Shown one piece after another: positions 1 to 7,019 of a stretch of 27,325 nt of DNA. Position 1 is the first letter of the stretch; every line of letters begins with the position of its first letter. Position numbers and translations under genes: made by a program. The notes under the pieces are model-generated. The model saw nothing but the letters and a program-made list of their open reading frames with translations, did not search any database and had not been told where the DNA came from. The stretch comes from Halobacteriales archaeon SW_5_68_122 (GTDB lineage: Archaea; Halobacteriota; Halobacteria; Halobacteriales; Haloarculaceae): contig PXSL01000134.1 in the NCBI GenBank assembly GCA_003022815.1, positions 1 through 27,325 of the forward strand. The letters run 5' to 3'.

Positions 1-1173
1 TCCAAACTCTGGAACGTCGCCAACTACTACGCCCGCCAACAGTGGGACGAAACCGGCGAAATCCCCGACGAAAACGAACTCAAATACGAACTGAAAGACC
101 ACATCAAATACAACGGGCTGCACTCGCAGTCCAGTCAGAAAGTTTTAGAAGAACTTTCTCGAGCATACAGTTCGTGGTTCGGCTCCGACGACAACCGGGA
201 CAACCCACCGGGCTACCGCAAACGTAACTACTACGATAGCGACGGCAACAGAGTCCATAAAGAACACCCACGCTCAACGGTGACGTGGAAGAAAAAAGGC
301 ATTCGTCACGACACCAAACACGACAGACTCCGCCTCAGCAAAGGCAAAACCCACAAAAACGGACGTGACTTCATCCTTTGCGAGTATCAAGCACCACCAG
401 CGGTTGAACTGGCGAACATCCAGCAGGTGCGTGCTGTCTGGTGTAGCTACAAACAACGGTGGGAGTTACACGTCGTCTGTGAAAAAGAAATTGCCGCCGA
501 ATCACCCGGCGAGAAGACTGCAGGTGTTGACCTCGGCATCTGCAACCCTGCGACTGTTGCGTTCCCCAACGACGCCCTGTTGTATCCGGGGAATACACTG
601 CGCGAAGACAAACATTACTTCCAGCGCGAAGAATACCAGACAGAAGGCAACCGCGGCCCTAGTCAGACGGCACAGTGGGCGCGTAAAAAACTCTCACGGC
701 GCAAAGAGCATTTTCTGCACGCCCTGTCGAAAGATATCGTTGAGCGGTGTATTGACCACAACGTAGGAACGCTAGTCGTCGGCGACCCAAGTGGTGTCGA
801 TGAAGATAACTGGGGCAGACACGGGAACAAACGTTTGGATAACTGGGCGTACAAGCGGGTGATGAACCTCATCGACTACAAAGCCCGTGAACGTGGCATT
901 GAGGTGGAGATGCCGGACGAGCGCGGTACATCATCGTCATGTAGTATCTGTGGCCACAAGGATAACGACAGCCGTGTTGAACGTGGACTGTGGAAGTGCG
1001 GCCGCTGTGGGGTTGTCGCCCACGGCGACGTGAATGGAGCCGATAACATCAGACAGAAAACGCTACCCGTGACTCTCCCGTTGGGGGATAGCGGTAACGG
1101 CTGTTTGGCCCAGCCTCGCGTCATTCAGTTCAGCCGGACTCGCGGATTCCAACCGCGAGCACCCGCCGAATAA
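1..1173 (+). CDS. tnpB: RNA-guided TnpB-type endonuclease of an IS1341/IS200-IS605 family element (5' end outside window)
   Basis: The reading frame is open from base 1, so the N-terminus lies outside the window. The GTG at 280 is internal and not the real start. The RuvC-like core is visible: the first catalytic Asp in VDLGICNPA (codon 529), LVVGDPSG (781-804) where the second acidic residue normally sits, and the third Asp in GDVNGADNI (codon 1027). A CxxC...CxxC zinc ribbon lies between the last two (Cys codons 940, 949, 997, 1006). TnpB proteins are transposon-encoded nucleases guided by an RNA transcribed from the element's right end. The usual RuvC-II Glu is replaced here by Gly (VGD rather than the more common VED); an acidic VDED follows a few residues later. 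No tnpA is visible, but it could lie upstream. The frame is undisrupted, so the protein is probably functional. Confidence 0.93.
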   Translation, partial: SKLWNVANYYARQQWDETGEIPDENELKYELKDHIKYNGLHSQSSQKVLEELSRAYSSWFGSDDNRDNPPGYRKRNYYDSDGNRVHKEHPRSTVTWKKKGIRHDTKHDRLRLSKGKTHKNGRDFILCEYQAPPAVELANIQQVRAVWCSYKQRWELHVVCEKEIAAESPGEKTAGVDLGICNPATVAFPNDALLYPGNTLREDKHYFQREEYQTEGNRGPSQTAQWARKKLSRRKEHFLHALSKDIVERCIDHNVGTLVVGDPSGVDEDNWGRHGNKRLDNWAYKRVMNLIDYKARERGIEVEMPDERGTSSSCSICGHKDNDSRVERGLWKCGRCGVVAHGDVNGADNIRQKTLPVTLPLGDSGNGCLAQPRVIQFSRTRGFQPRAPAE

Positions 1174-1236
1174 CGCGCAAACCCTAATATCCCAACGCTC
1201 GGGATTCCCCCATGTTCACGGGGGGGAGGAGGTCAA
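1174..1236 (+). ncRNA. Right end of the tnpB element, probable 3' part of its guide (omega/re) RNA
   Basis: Immediately after the tnpB stop codon lies a C-rich/G-rich hairpin (TCCCCC 1206-1211 with GGGGGGA 1221-1227, about 9-nt loop), followed by AGGAGGTCAA (1227-1236). A GC-rich hairpin followed by a GATGTCAA-like tail is the usual right-end arrangement of haloarchaeal IS1341-type elements. In this family the guide RNA scaffold overlaps the 3' end of tnpB and ends at this boundary, with the guide taken from flanking DNA. The element ends 6 nt from the stop codon of the minus-strand gene at 1243. The RNA itself is inferred, not seen. Confidence 0.6.
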
Positions 1237-1242
1237 ATCTCG

Positions 1243-1461
1243 TCACTCGCCGTCGTCGACCGGCGGTTCCGCGCCCGGTTCTTCCTCGGCCGGTGCGACG
1301 AAGAAGTACGCGAAAACGCCGAACGCGACGCCCAGCGGGAGTCCCCACTCGATGCCGAGGCGGAGGTCACCCATCAGCAGGCCGACGGCCGTGGCGATGC
1401 CGAAGGCCAGCGCGAAGAACGTCGTCGCGCGGGCGAAATCGTCGCGGACGAGGCTCTTCAT
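1243..1461 (-). CDS. Small two-helix membrane protein, function unknown
   Basis: This encodes about 72 residues starting MKSLVRDDFARA, with two hydrophobic segments (about residues 10-30 and 38-56) separated by a short loop, and an acidic, proline-rich C-terminus ending in DDGE. A GTG at 1485 would add eight residues and overlap the end of the upstream CBS gene. I prefer the ATG at 1461, which gives a natural cytoplasmic N-terminus, but the choice is uncertain. It lies directly downstream of the CBS gene on the same strand and is probably cotranscribed with it. The tnpB element ends 6 nt from its stop codon without breaking the frame. I do not recognise a named family. Confidence 0.75.
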   Translation of the reverse strand: MKSLVRDDFARATTFFALAFGIATAVGLLMGDLRLGIEWGLPLGVAFGVFAYFFVAPAEEEPGAEPPVDDGE

Positions 1462-1475
1462 CGCCGGATCGGCGG

Positions 1476-1910
1476 TCACTCCCACTCGCCGTCGACGATG
1501 TCGGGTTCGGCCTGGTGGGCCATGTTCACCTCGAGGTTCGGGAGGTGCATCGCGAGGTCGGTCGTCGTGATGATGCCGACGGCGCCGCCGTTCTCGACGA
1601 CGGGGAGCTTCTTGACGCCGTTGTGGCCCATGCGTTCGGCGGCCGCCCGCAGCGTCCCCGTGCGCCGGATGGTCACGACCGGGTCCGACATCAGTTCCGA
1701 GACGGGCGTCGAAGGGTCCAGTTCCTCGCCGACGGCGGCGACCACGTCGGACTCGGTGATAATGCCGTCGAGGTGGTCCTCGCCGACGACGAGCGAGCCG
1801 ATGCCCTCGGCGTCGAGCACCCGGGCGGCTTCCGATAGCGTCGCGTCCGGCGAGACGGCCTCCACCGGCGAGGTCATCAGCTCCTCGACGGTCGTATCTG
1901 GCTCCGCCAT
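1476..1910 (-). CDS. Twin CBS-domain protein
   Basis: This is a 144-residue protein made almost entirely of two CBS domains, about residues 8-62 (VEELMTSPVEAVSPDATLSE...GIITESDV) and 70-125 (VSELMSDPVVTIRRTGTLRA...GIITTTDLAMH). Both show the typical LM-x-x-P start and GIIT-x-x-D end. A pair of CBS domains forms a Bateman module, which usually binds adenine nucleotides or related ligands and acts as an energy or stress sensor. There is no attached effector domain, so it probably acts through a partner protein or as a stand-alone sensor. The start ATG at 1910 is followed by an ordinary acidic leader (MAEPDTTVEE). The specific ligand is unknown. Confidence 0.92.
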   Translation of the reverse strand: MAEPDTTVEELMTSPVEAVSPDATLSEAARVLDAEGIGSLVVGEDHLDGIITESDVVAAVGEELDPSTPVSELMSDPVVTIRRTGTLRAAAERMGHNGVKKLPVVENGGAVGIITTTDLAMHLPNLEVNMAHQAEPDIVDGEWE

Positions 1911-2447
1911 ACCCGCACCCTGCTACCGCACGGTCATAAGGCTATCTTTAGCCAGCGAGAGAATCCCGCCGTTTACTACGTCAACAATCGCTCTGCGATT
2001 CGTTCATATCTCGCAGGAACGGAGTTCCTGCGGACTCATCGGAAATTTTTGATTTCCAAGACACCAGAACGCGTCGCATCCTGGGGACGGGCGTGAATCG
2101 TGTCAACTTCGTAATAATTTGCTAGTGCGGCCCGTTCGCACACCTGACCGAGGTCGTTCGAAAATCTCCGATTTTCGTGATGTTGCCAGAATCCTGCGGA
2201 TTCTGGCCGCTTGCCGGACGTCGTCCGGCAATGTCGTCAGAACGCGGAGCGTTCTGACTGCAAGCGGGAAATCTTCGATTTCCCGCAATGACGAGAGACT
2301 TCGTCTCTCGAACCACGGCATGGCCGCCCCCATGTCGGGATAATCGGACAATCTCGGGATTCCTGCCCGACTCTCGCAGGGTATTCCATGTGGGAGAGGC
2401 CCAGAATCCCGACACAAAACATCAAGATACCTCCGAATCCTTCATAG
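1911..2447. other. Gene-free stretch with palindromes and no credible CDS
   Basis: About 540 bp between the CBS gene and the decayed TnpB right end. Short open frames exist on both strands, but they run through palindromic DNA and resemble no protein I know. The main content is the hairpin array described separately. The segment nearest the CBS gene (1911-1980) must hold that gene's promoter, and a TATC/TAGCC AT-rich patch at about 1940-1955 could serve. The part from 2311 to 2447 shows no recognisable feature. Confidence 0.6.
2012..2310. repeat. Array of short perfect palindromes with 3-nt loops
   Basis: Seven perfect stem-loops and one imperfect one, each with a different stem: 2012-2032 (9 bp, loop GGA), 2041-2057 (imperfect, TTT centre), 2159-2177 (8 bp, loop TCC), 2185-2207 (10 bp, loop TGC), 2211-2231 (9 bp, loop GTC), 2236-2258 (10 bp, loop GGA), 2264-2286 (10 bp, loop TTC) and 2292-2310 (8 bp, loop TTC). 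The last six are separated by only 3-7 nt. Stem sequences differ, so this is not a simple repeat; the shared property is the architecture of 8-10 bp arms around a 3-nt loop. There is no spacer regularity or conserved repeat as in CRISPR. Its role is unknown. Confidence 0.9.
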
Positions 2448-2570
2448 GATAGGAGTAACAGGGGCGTGGCACTCCTAGCACTCGCCGATGTACAAACCCG
2501 AGGGTCCCAAACCAGCCGTCACGCGGCGGTGGGAAACCGCGCCGTCGTCGGGCAACGCCCGACTGCCTGA
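2448..2570 (+). pseudogene. Possible C-terminal remnant of a TnpB gene
   Basis: A 40-codon frame begins right after an in-frame TAG and ends at TGA 2568-2570. It starts DRSNRGVALLALADV and sits directly before a right-end hairpin like the one after the intact tnpB. The position relative to that hairpin, and the D-x-(S/G)-N-(R/G)-G start, suggest the last coding piece of a deleted TnpB. No catalytic or zinc-ribbon part remains. The homology call rests mainly on context and is tentative. Confidence 0.35.
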
Positions 2571-2614
2571 GGGAGCTTCGCTCCCTCTCCGTTCAGGGCA
2601 CGGAGGATGTCACG
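2571..2614 (+). ncRNA. Orphan TnpB-type right end (possible guide RNA scaffold relic)
   Basis: Two adjacent hairpins are visible: GAGGGAGC/GCTCCCTC (2570-2587, loop of about 2-3 nt) and CTCCGT/ACGGAG (about 2587-2606), followed by GATGTCA. The second hairpin plus GATGTCA tail matches the design of the right end at 1206-1236 and of the minus-strand copy at 24312-24356. No tnpB core lies upstream, so this is either a decayed element or a retained RNA. Transcription is not demonstrated. Confidence 0.45.
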
Positions 2615-2636
2615 TGTTGGGGCGATACTCCGCCTT

Positions 2637-3356
2637 TCACCCCCGGACCCGCATCGCGCCCTCCGTCATCACCTTGCGGTTGGGGATGACGTGCTCCTCG
2701 CCCTCGTTCTCTATCCGCGTGACGAATACGTCCACCTCCTGGACGATGCCGCGGTTGCCGCCTATCTCCACCTCGTCGCCGATGCTGTACGGTTCGGTCA
2801 GTAGCAGATAGATGCCAGCGGCGGCCGACGAGAGCAGGTCCTTGAACGCGAGGCCGCCGAGGAAGAACAGCCCGAAGGAGTACGCCGTAAGCAGGACGAG
2901 GAGCGCGGCGGTGGCGGGGAGTACCGTCACCTCCGGGAGTTTGATGCTCCGGAGCCGCTCGCCGACGACGATTTCGGCCTTGTCGCCAAGCAGGACGCCG
3001 ACGATGAGGACGAGCACCGCAACGAACACCCGCGGCAACAGCAGGCTGATGGCCTTGAGGAGTCGGCGCGAGGGCAGAAACCGGAGTATCTCGAAGGCGT
3101 ACAGCGCCGCGACCAGGAACACGAAGAAGCCACACAACTGCGAGAGCAGGCCGACCGTCGACGTGCCGAGACCACGGGCGGTCCGCTCGAAGGCGGTTCC
3201 CTCGACGGCCTCGTTAACGTCGAAAGCCTCGAGCACCCGCCGGATGATCCTCGCCGTCAGGCCCCCGAGCAGGAGGCCGACGACGACGAGGGCAACGGCG
3301 ATGACGAAGTTCTGTTCGCTGCTCGTGAGGCCGTCGAACCACCCCCGGACGAACAT
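2637..3356 (-). CDS. MscS-family mechanosensitive channel
   Basis: This is a 239-residue membrane protein with about four hydrophobic stretches (roughly residues 18-40, 70-92, 103-122 and 143-168). The MscS pore-helix region and start of the beta-domain follow (LAFKDLLSSAAAGIYLL, then YSIGDEVEIGG, ending in the HVIPNRKVM motif). MscS channels open under membrane tension to release solutes during hypo-osmotic shock. The protein stops soon after the beta-domain, lacking the long C-terminal alpha/beta cage of E. coli MscS, as in several short archaeal homologues. Its ATG lies 2 nt after the dacZ stop codon, so the two are almost certainly cotranscribed. The pairing suggests that c-di-AMP and tension gating serve the same turgor response, which is inference from position. 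Confidence 0.92.
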   Translation of the reverse strand: MFVRGWFDGLTSSEQNFVIAVALVVVGLLLGGLTARIIRRVLEAFDVNEAVEGTAFERTARGLGTSTVGLLSQLCGFFVFLVAALYAFEILRFLPSRRLLKAISLLLPRVFVAVLVLIVGVLLGDKAEIVVGERLRSIKLPEVTVLPATAALLVLLTAYSFGLFFLGGLAFKDLLSSAAAGIYLLLTEPYSIGDEVEIGGNRGIVQEVDVFVTRIENEGEEHVIPNRKVMTEGAMRVRG

Positions 3357-3358
3357 AG

Positions 3359-4168
3359 TCAGTACTCCTCCGGGTCGAGTTCGAGGACTATCTCGCCACC
3401 CGAGAAGGCCCGGACCAGCCCGTCGGATTCCGAAAGGACCACCGCGATGGCATTGGTGTCACGCGTGATGGCGCCGGCCGCCATGTGGCGGGCGCCCAGC
3501 CCCTTGGGGATGTCGACGCCCTCCGCCGAGGGCTCAAGATACCGGTAGGCGGAGACGATCTTGCCCGCGTCGCTGATGACGAAGGCGCCGTCCAGCCGCG
3601 AGAACTCCTTGAGCATCACGTTCACGATCGGGTCGCCGACGTGGACGTGGCTCTTCTCGAAGGGGTTGTAGCTGAGCGGCCGGGACTTGTTCATTACCTT
3701 GCCGGCGTCGCCGACGACGAACAGCGCGCCGACGGGCTTGCCCTTCTGGCCCTTCTTGCCCAGTTCGATGGCCACCTCGAGGACGTTTCGAATGACCTCC
3801 GGCTCCGCGCGGCTGTTGACGAAGAGGTCGTACACGCCCGACCGGTCGAAGTCGCCGGCCCGAACGCGGGTGACGGTGTCGATGTCGTCGGCGGACAGCT
3901 TTGCGGCACAGCCCACCTGGTCGCCCTCCTCGAGGTAGCCGTTGTCGAGGCCGCCCTCGATGCCGAACCGGATGCGCTCGGCGAGGTTGCGGAACTCCAG
4001 CGGCAACTCCACGTACTCGTCGGCGTCGACGTCGTTCTCCGGGGCCACGACGGCGACCGGCGTGTCGGCCTCGGCGAACGCCTCGTACAGCGACGCGCTC
4101 GGGGAGAAGAGAAACACGCTGTCGACGTCCGCCACCACGGATTCGAGTAGCTCCCCGAGTCGGTTCAT
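3359..4168 (-). CDS. dacZ: Diadenylate cyclase (c-di-AMP synthase), DacZ type
   Basis: This 269-residue cytoplasmic enzyme should condense two ATP into cyclic di-AMP. The C-terminal DAC domain carries the signature DGA (D193-G194-A195, in RLDGAFVISDAG) and RHxA (R227-H228-M229-A230, in LGARHMAAGAI). The N-terminal half (about 1-110) is the alpha/beta regulatory domain of archaeal DacZ rather than transmembrane helices. I chose the ATG at 4168; the frame is open further upstream to 4906, but that part is antisense to the hydrolase gene and looks non-coding. A T-rich box (CCTTTTTC on the coding strand) lies about 30 nt before the ATG, fitting leaderless transcription. In Haloferax volcanii DacZ is the c-di-AMP synthase and its level must be controlled. 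The MscS gene follows 2 nt downstream. Confidence 0.95.
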   Translation of the reverse strand: MNRLGELLESVVADVDSVFLFSPSASLYEAFAEADTPVAVVAPENDVDADEYVELPLEFRNLAERIRFGIEGGLDNGYLEEGDQVGCAAKLSADDIDTVTRVRAGDFDRSGVYDLFVNSRAEPEVIRNVLEVAIELGKKGQKGKPVGALFVVGDAGKVMNKSRPLSYNPFEKSHVHVGDPIVNVMLKEFSRLDGAFVISDAGKIVSAYRYLEPSAEGVDIPKGLGARHMAAGAITRDTNAIAVVLSESDGLVRAFSGGEIVLELDPEEY

Positions 4169-4288
4169 GGTTCGTTTATCACGAGAGACAAGAAAAAGGC
4201 TTGTGGCGGGTCCGACGAACGGCTGACGGCTGTCACCCGACGGACAGGACGACCACATGACTAAGTCGGTGGCCCACCGGGTTGGTCC

Positions 4289-4999
4289 ATGGCACCCGAG
4301 GACCGCTCCGTCCACCGCTACCGCGCCCGACCGGACACCGTCGCGACCGACCGCGGCGACGGCCCGCCGCTCGTGCTCTGTCACGGCACGCTGATGGACC
4401 GGACGATGTTCGACCCACAGCTGTCGCTGACCGACGAGTACCGGGTCGTCGCCTACGACGCCCGCGCCCGGACCGACCGCTACGTCGACCCGTACGACCT
4501 CTACGACCTCGCCGACGACTGTGCGGCGCTTCTGGACGCCAAGGGGGTCGACTCCTGCGTGCTCGGCGGCATGTCGATGGGCGGGTTCATGACTCTGCGG
4601 TTCGCCGAGCGGTACCCCGAGCGCCTCGACGGCCTGGTGCTCATCGACACGACGGCCGGTCCCCACGCCGACCACGAAATCGAGCGCTACGGCGAGATGA
4701 TCGCGACCACCCGCTCGGAGGGCGAGGTGCCCGAGCAACTCGCGGGCGTCGTCAAGCACCCGGACTTCACCGACCGCCTGTCCGACATCGACGTGCCGGC
4801 ACTGGTCGTCCACGGCGAGGAGGACGTCGCGCTCGAACCGGAGCGGTCTGACGGCCTGGTCAAAGGCCTCGACGCCCGCCGCGAGATAATCCCCGACGCG
4901 GGCCACTCCTCGAACCTCGAGAACCCCGAGCCGGTCAACGACGCGGTCCGGTCGTTCCTCGGTGACGTGTACGGACCGTCGACGTCAGAGGGTCTTTGA
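4289..4999 (+). CDS. Alpha/beta-fold hydrolase
   Basis: This 236-residue protein has the full catalytic set of the alpha/beta hydrolase fold: oxyanion segment LVLCHGTLMD (about residue 30-40), nucleophile elbow GGMSMGGF with the Ser at about residue 96, acid in HGEEDVALEPE (about 180) and catalytic His in DAGHSSNLENP (about 211). The cap region between the nucleophile and the acid is short, which resembles small esterase, carboxylactonase or haloperoxidase-like enzymes; the substrate cannot be predicted. It starts at ATG 4289 and runs divergently from dacZ with about 120 bp between them. The next gene begins 22 nt after its stop, so the two may share a transcript. Confidence 0.93.
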   Translation: MAPEDRSVHRYRARPDTVATDRGDGPPLVLCHGTLMDRTMFDPQLSLTDEYRVVAYDARARTDRYVDPYDLYDLADDCAALLDAKGVDSCVLGGMSMGGFMTLRFAERYPERLDGLVLIDTTAGPHADHEIERYGEMIATTRSEGEVPEQLAGVVKHPDFTDRLSDIDVPALVVHGEEDVALEPERSDGLVKGLDARREIIPDAGHSSNLENPEPVNDAVRSFLGDVYGPSTSEGL

Positions 5000-5021
5000 G
5001 CGTCGGCGGCGTACTGACGGT

Positions 5022-6380
5022 ATGCGTGTCGCCGTACTCGGTGCTGGCTACGCCGGCCTGACCGTCGCCCGTCGACTCGAACGCCGCCTTCCGGAAGATG
5101 TCGAGCTGATCGTCATCGACGAGTCCGACGAACATCTCGTCCAGCACGAACTCCACCGACTCGTCCGTCACCCGGGGCTGGCCGACGTCATCACGCTCCC
5201 GCTGAGGGAGGTGCTCCCGGAGGCGACCGTCCGGCAGGCCCGTGTCACCGACGTCGACCCCGAGGCGGGCGTGGCGACGCTCGACCCGGTCGACGGCGAC
5301 GGCCGCGAGGAGTTGCGCTACGACGCGGCGGCGGTCTGTCTGGGCGCGGAGACGGCCTTCTACGGCCTCGATGGCGTCGAGGCCAACGCCACGCCGTTAA
5401 AGCGGGTGCCGCACGCCGAGTCCATCCGAACAGACGCCCTGGCGGCCCCCGGCGGGAACGCCATCGTCGGCGGCGCCGGTCTCTCCGGGGTCCAGGTTGC
5501 CGGCGAACTCGCGGAACTCTCCGAGGCGGAGGCGCTGGACCTCGACGTGACGCTGGTTGAGATGGCCGACCGGATCGCGCCGCGCTTCGACGAGACGTTC
5601 GCCGGCGCCGTCCGCGAGGAACTGGAGGCCCGTGGCGTGGCCGTCGAGACGAGCGCGACCGTCGAGGACGCCGACGCGGAGACGGTCGCGCTGGCCGACG
5701 GCCGCACCCTTCCCCAGGACGTGTTCGTGTGGGCCGGCGGCATCCGCGGTCCGGACGCCCTCGACGGCGAGCGACGGCCCACAGGCGGGGACCTCCGCGT
5801 CGGCGACGCCACCTTCGTCGTGGGCGACGCCGCCGAGGTCGTCGACGCCGCCGGAACTGAGGTGCCCGCCAGCGCGCAAACCGCGGTCCGCGAGGCCAGG
5901 ACCGCGGCGGCGAACATCCGCCGGGTACTCAACGCGGCCAGGGTCGCCGACGAGGCCGGCGACGACGCGCCGGAGCGGTTCGACCGCTACGCGTTCGAGG
6001 AGGCCGGGTGGGTCGTCAGCGTCGGCGACGGCGCCGTCGCACAGGTCGGCCCCGTGATTCTGGCTGGCGACCCGGCGAGGGCCATCAAGGCCGTCATCGG
6101 TGCCGGCCACCTCGGTTCGGTCGGCGCCGTCGAGGAGGCGACCGAACTGGTCCACGAGGAGCTCTTACTGGGCCCGTTCGTCGGCCTCGCGGAGTCGCTC
6201 GGCGGCGACGCGACGGTCGACCTGACTGACCTGACGCGGCTCGGCGACCGGAACTACCCCGGCAGTCCGGCCGACCTCCTCCAGCGGACGGTGTTCGACC
6301 CCGTCGAGTCGGCGGCCGAACTGGAGGCCGTGATGCTCGACGTCTCCAAGGACAGCGAGGAACAGCCCGGCGACGAGTGA
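5022..6380 (+). CDS. NADH dehydrogenase-like FAD-dependent oxidoreductase (NDH-2 family)
   Basis: This 452-residue flavoprotein has an N-terminal FAD-binding Rossmann motif (VLGAGYAGLTVARRL, residues 5-19), a second dinucleotide-binding motif for NAD(P)H (IVGGAGLSGVQVAGEL, about 149-164), and the FAD-binding GDAAEV segment (about 269-274) in the order seen in type II NADH dehydrogenases. Such enzymes pass electrons from NADH to a quinone at the membrane without pumping protons. A C-terminal segment with alternating hydrophobic stretches (about 330-400) probably docks to the membrane. I chose the ATG at 5022 because translation then begins MRVAVLGAG, directly at the nucleotide-binding fold; the upstream extension overlaps the hydrolase gene. 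Sulfide:quinone oxidoreductase activity is less likely, since no conserved cysteine pair is seen. Confidence 0.92.
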   Translation: MRVAVLGAGYAGLTVARRLERRLPEDVELIVIDESDEHLVQHELHRLVRHPGLADVITLPLREVLPEATVRQARVTDVDPEAGVATLDPVDGDGREELRYDAAAVCLGAETAFYGLDGVEANATPLKRVPHAESIRTDALAAPGGNAIVGGAGLSGVQVAGELAELSEAEALDLDVTLVEMADRIAPRFDETFAGAVREELEARGVAVETSATVEDADAETVALADGRTLPQDVFVWAGGIRGPDALDGERRPTGGDLRVGDATFVVGDAAEVVDAAGTEVPASAQTAVREARTAAANIRRVLNAARVADEAGDDAPERFDRYAFEEAGWVVSVGDGAVAQVGPVILAGDPARAIKAVIGAGHLGSVGAVEEATELVHEELLLGPFVGLAESLGGDATVDLTDLTRLGDRNYPGSPADLLQRTVFDPVESAAELEAVMLDVSKDSEEQPGDE

Positions 6381-6407
6381 GCCGGGTCCGAGGCGGCTAT
6401 TGGGACC

Positions 6408-6575
6408 TCAGCGGGCCGGGCCGCGGCAGTAGCCGGCGAAGACGGCGACGAAGTTGGCGCCGAAGAGCTACCCGGCCGGCTTGACGAGCAGGAGTGCAAC
6501 CGCGACGGACGGCAGCATGACGGCGCCCCAGAAGCCCGCACTCCGGAGCGTCCTGACGACCCTCGACCCGCCTGA
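6408..6575 (-). pseudogene. Remnant of a small membrane protein gene with an in-frame stop
   Basis: On the minus strand a frame reads LRSAGFWGAVMLPSVAVALL, then LVKPAG, a TAG at 6468-6470, then LFGANFVAVFAGYC, ending with TGA at 6408-6410. Both halves read like membrane-protein sequence and stay in the same frame, so a single nonsense mutation in a small protein gene is the simplest reading. No good start codon precedes the first half; an in-frame TAG lies at 6576-6578. The flanking intergenic DNA (6381-6688) holds nothing else I can identify. Confidence 0.35.
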
Positions 6576-6688
6576 CTACGACCTGTCACGTTCGAGTGAG
6601 CCGCTCGCCTGTGACTATACGTGTGCGGGTCGCTCTACCTACAGGTACGTTTTTTTGACTCGTCCGAATTCCGACCCGACTTCCCCGG

Positions 6689-6865
6689 TCACCGCGCGTC
6701 CTGCAGGTCTCGCACGGTGTCGGACATGAGCCACATCCCTTCGTGATCGGGGTCCTCGATGCAGAGCGCGTAGAAGGCGTCGCGCCCCTCGTCGACCGTG
6801 ATGCGGTACCCGCTACTCGTCAACAGCGTGCCCTCTGCCGGTGACGTCGGCGTCGGTTCGCTCAC
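6689..6865 (-). CDS. Small conserved-looking haloarchaeal protein, function unknown
   Basis: This encodes about 58 residues starting at GTG 6865 (VSEPTPTSPAEGTLL). It has a compact body (SGYRITVDEGRDAFYALC) and an ending with the pattern MWLMSDTVRDLQDAR. The frame is open further upstream to 7021, but that part is Arg/Pro-rich and unlike a haloarchaeal N-terminus, so I place the start at the GTG after a low-complexity break. No transmembrane helix or metal motif is present. It lies divergently to the histidine kinase gene with a 154-bp shared promoter region. I do not recognise a named family. Confidence 0.65.
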   Translation of the reverse strand: MSEPTPTSPAEGTLLTSSGYRITVDEGRDAFYALCIEDPDHEGMWLMSDTVRDLQDAR

Positions 6866-7019
6866 ATCAGAACTCGGTGACTTGGAGGCATAACACGCAC
6901 GGTTCGGGACAGATACCGGGCGTTCACCCCGGCCTCGCGGACTCGCTACCCCGCGGGTCGGTGATGGCACGCGGGTACACCTATTACCCTCGAGCCTCTT
7001 AGTTTGTCCAAATGTATCC

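Noticed and set aside
2159..2310. CRISPR array
   Set aside because: The palindromes differ in sequence and spacing is 3-7 nt; there is no conserved repeat and there are no 30-40 nt spacers or cas genes.
2103..2417. Overlapping ORFs across the palindrome array
   Set aside because: Frames are open on both strands only because palindromes lack stop codons; there is no domain, no promoter and composition is atypical.
3359..4906. Longer 515-codon version of DacZ
   Set aside because: The extra N-terminal 246 codons are antisense to the alpha/beta hydrolase and have no domain. ATG 4168 with a TATA-like box gives the family's normal length.
6454..6729. Plus-strand 91-codon ORF downstream of the flavoprotein
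   Set aside because: Composition is not haloarchaeal-protein-like and it overlaps both the membrane-protein remnant and the small gene at 6689 on the other strand.
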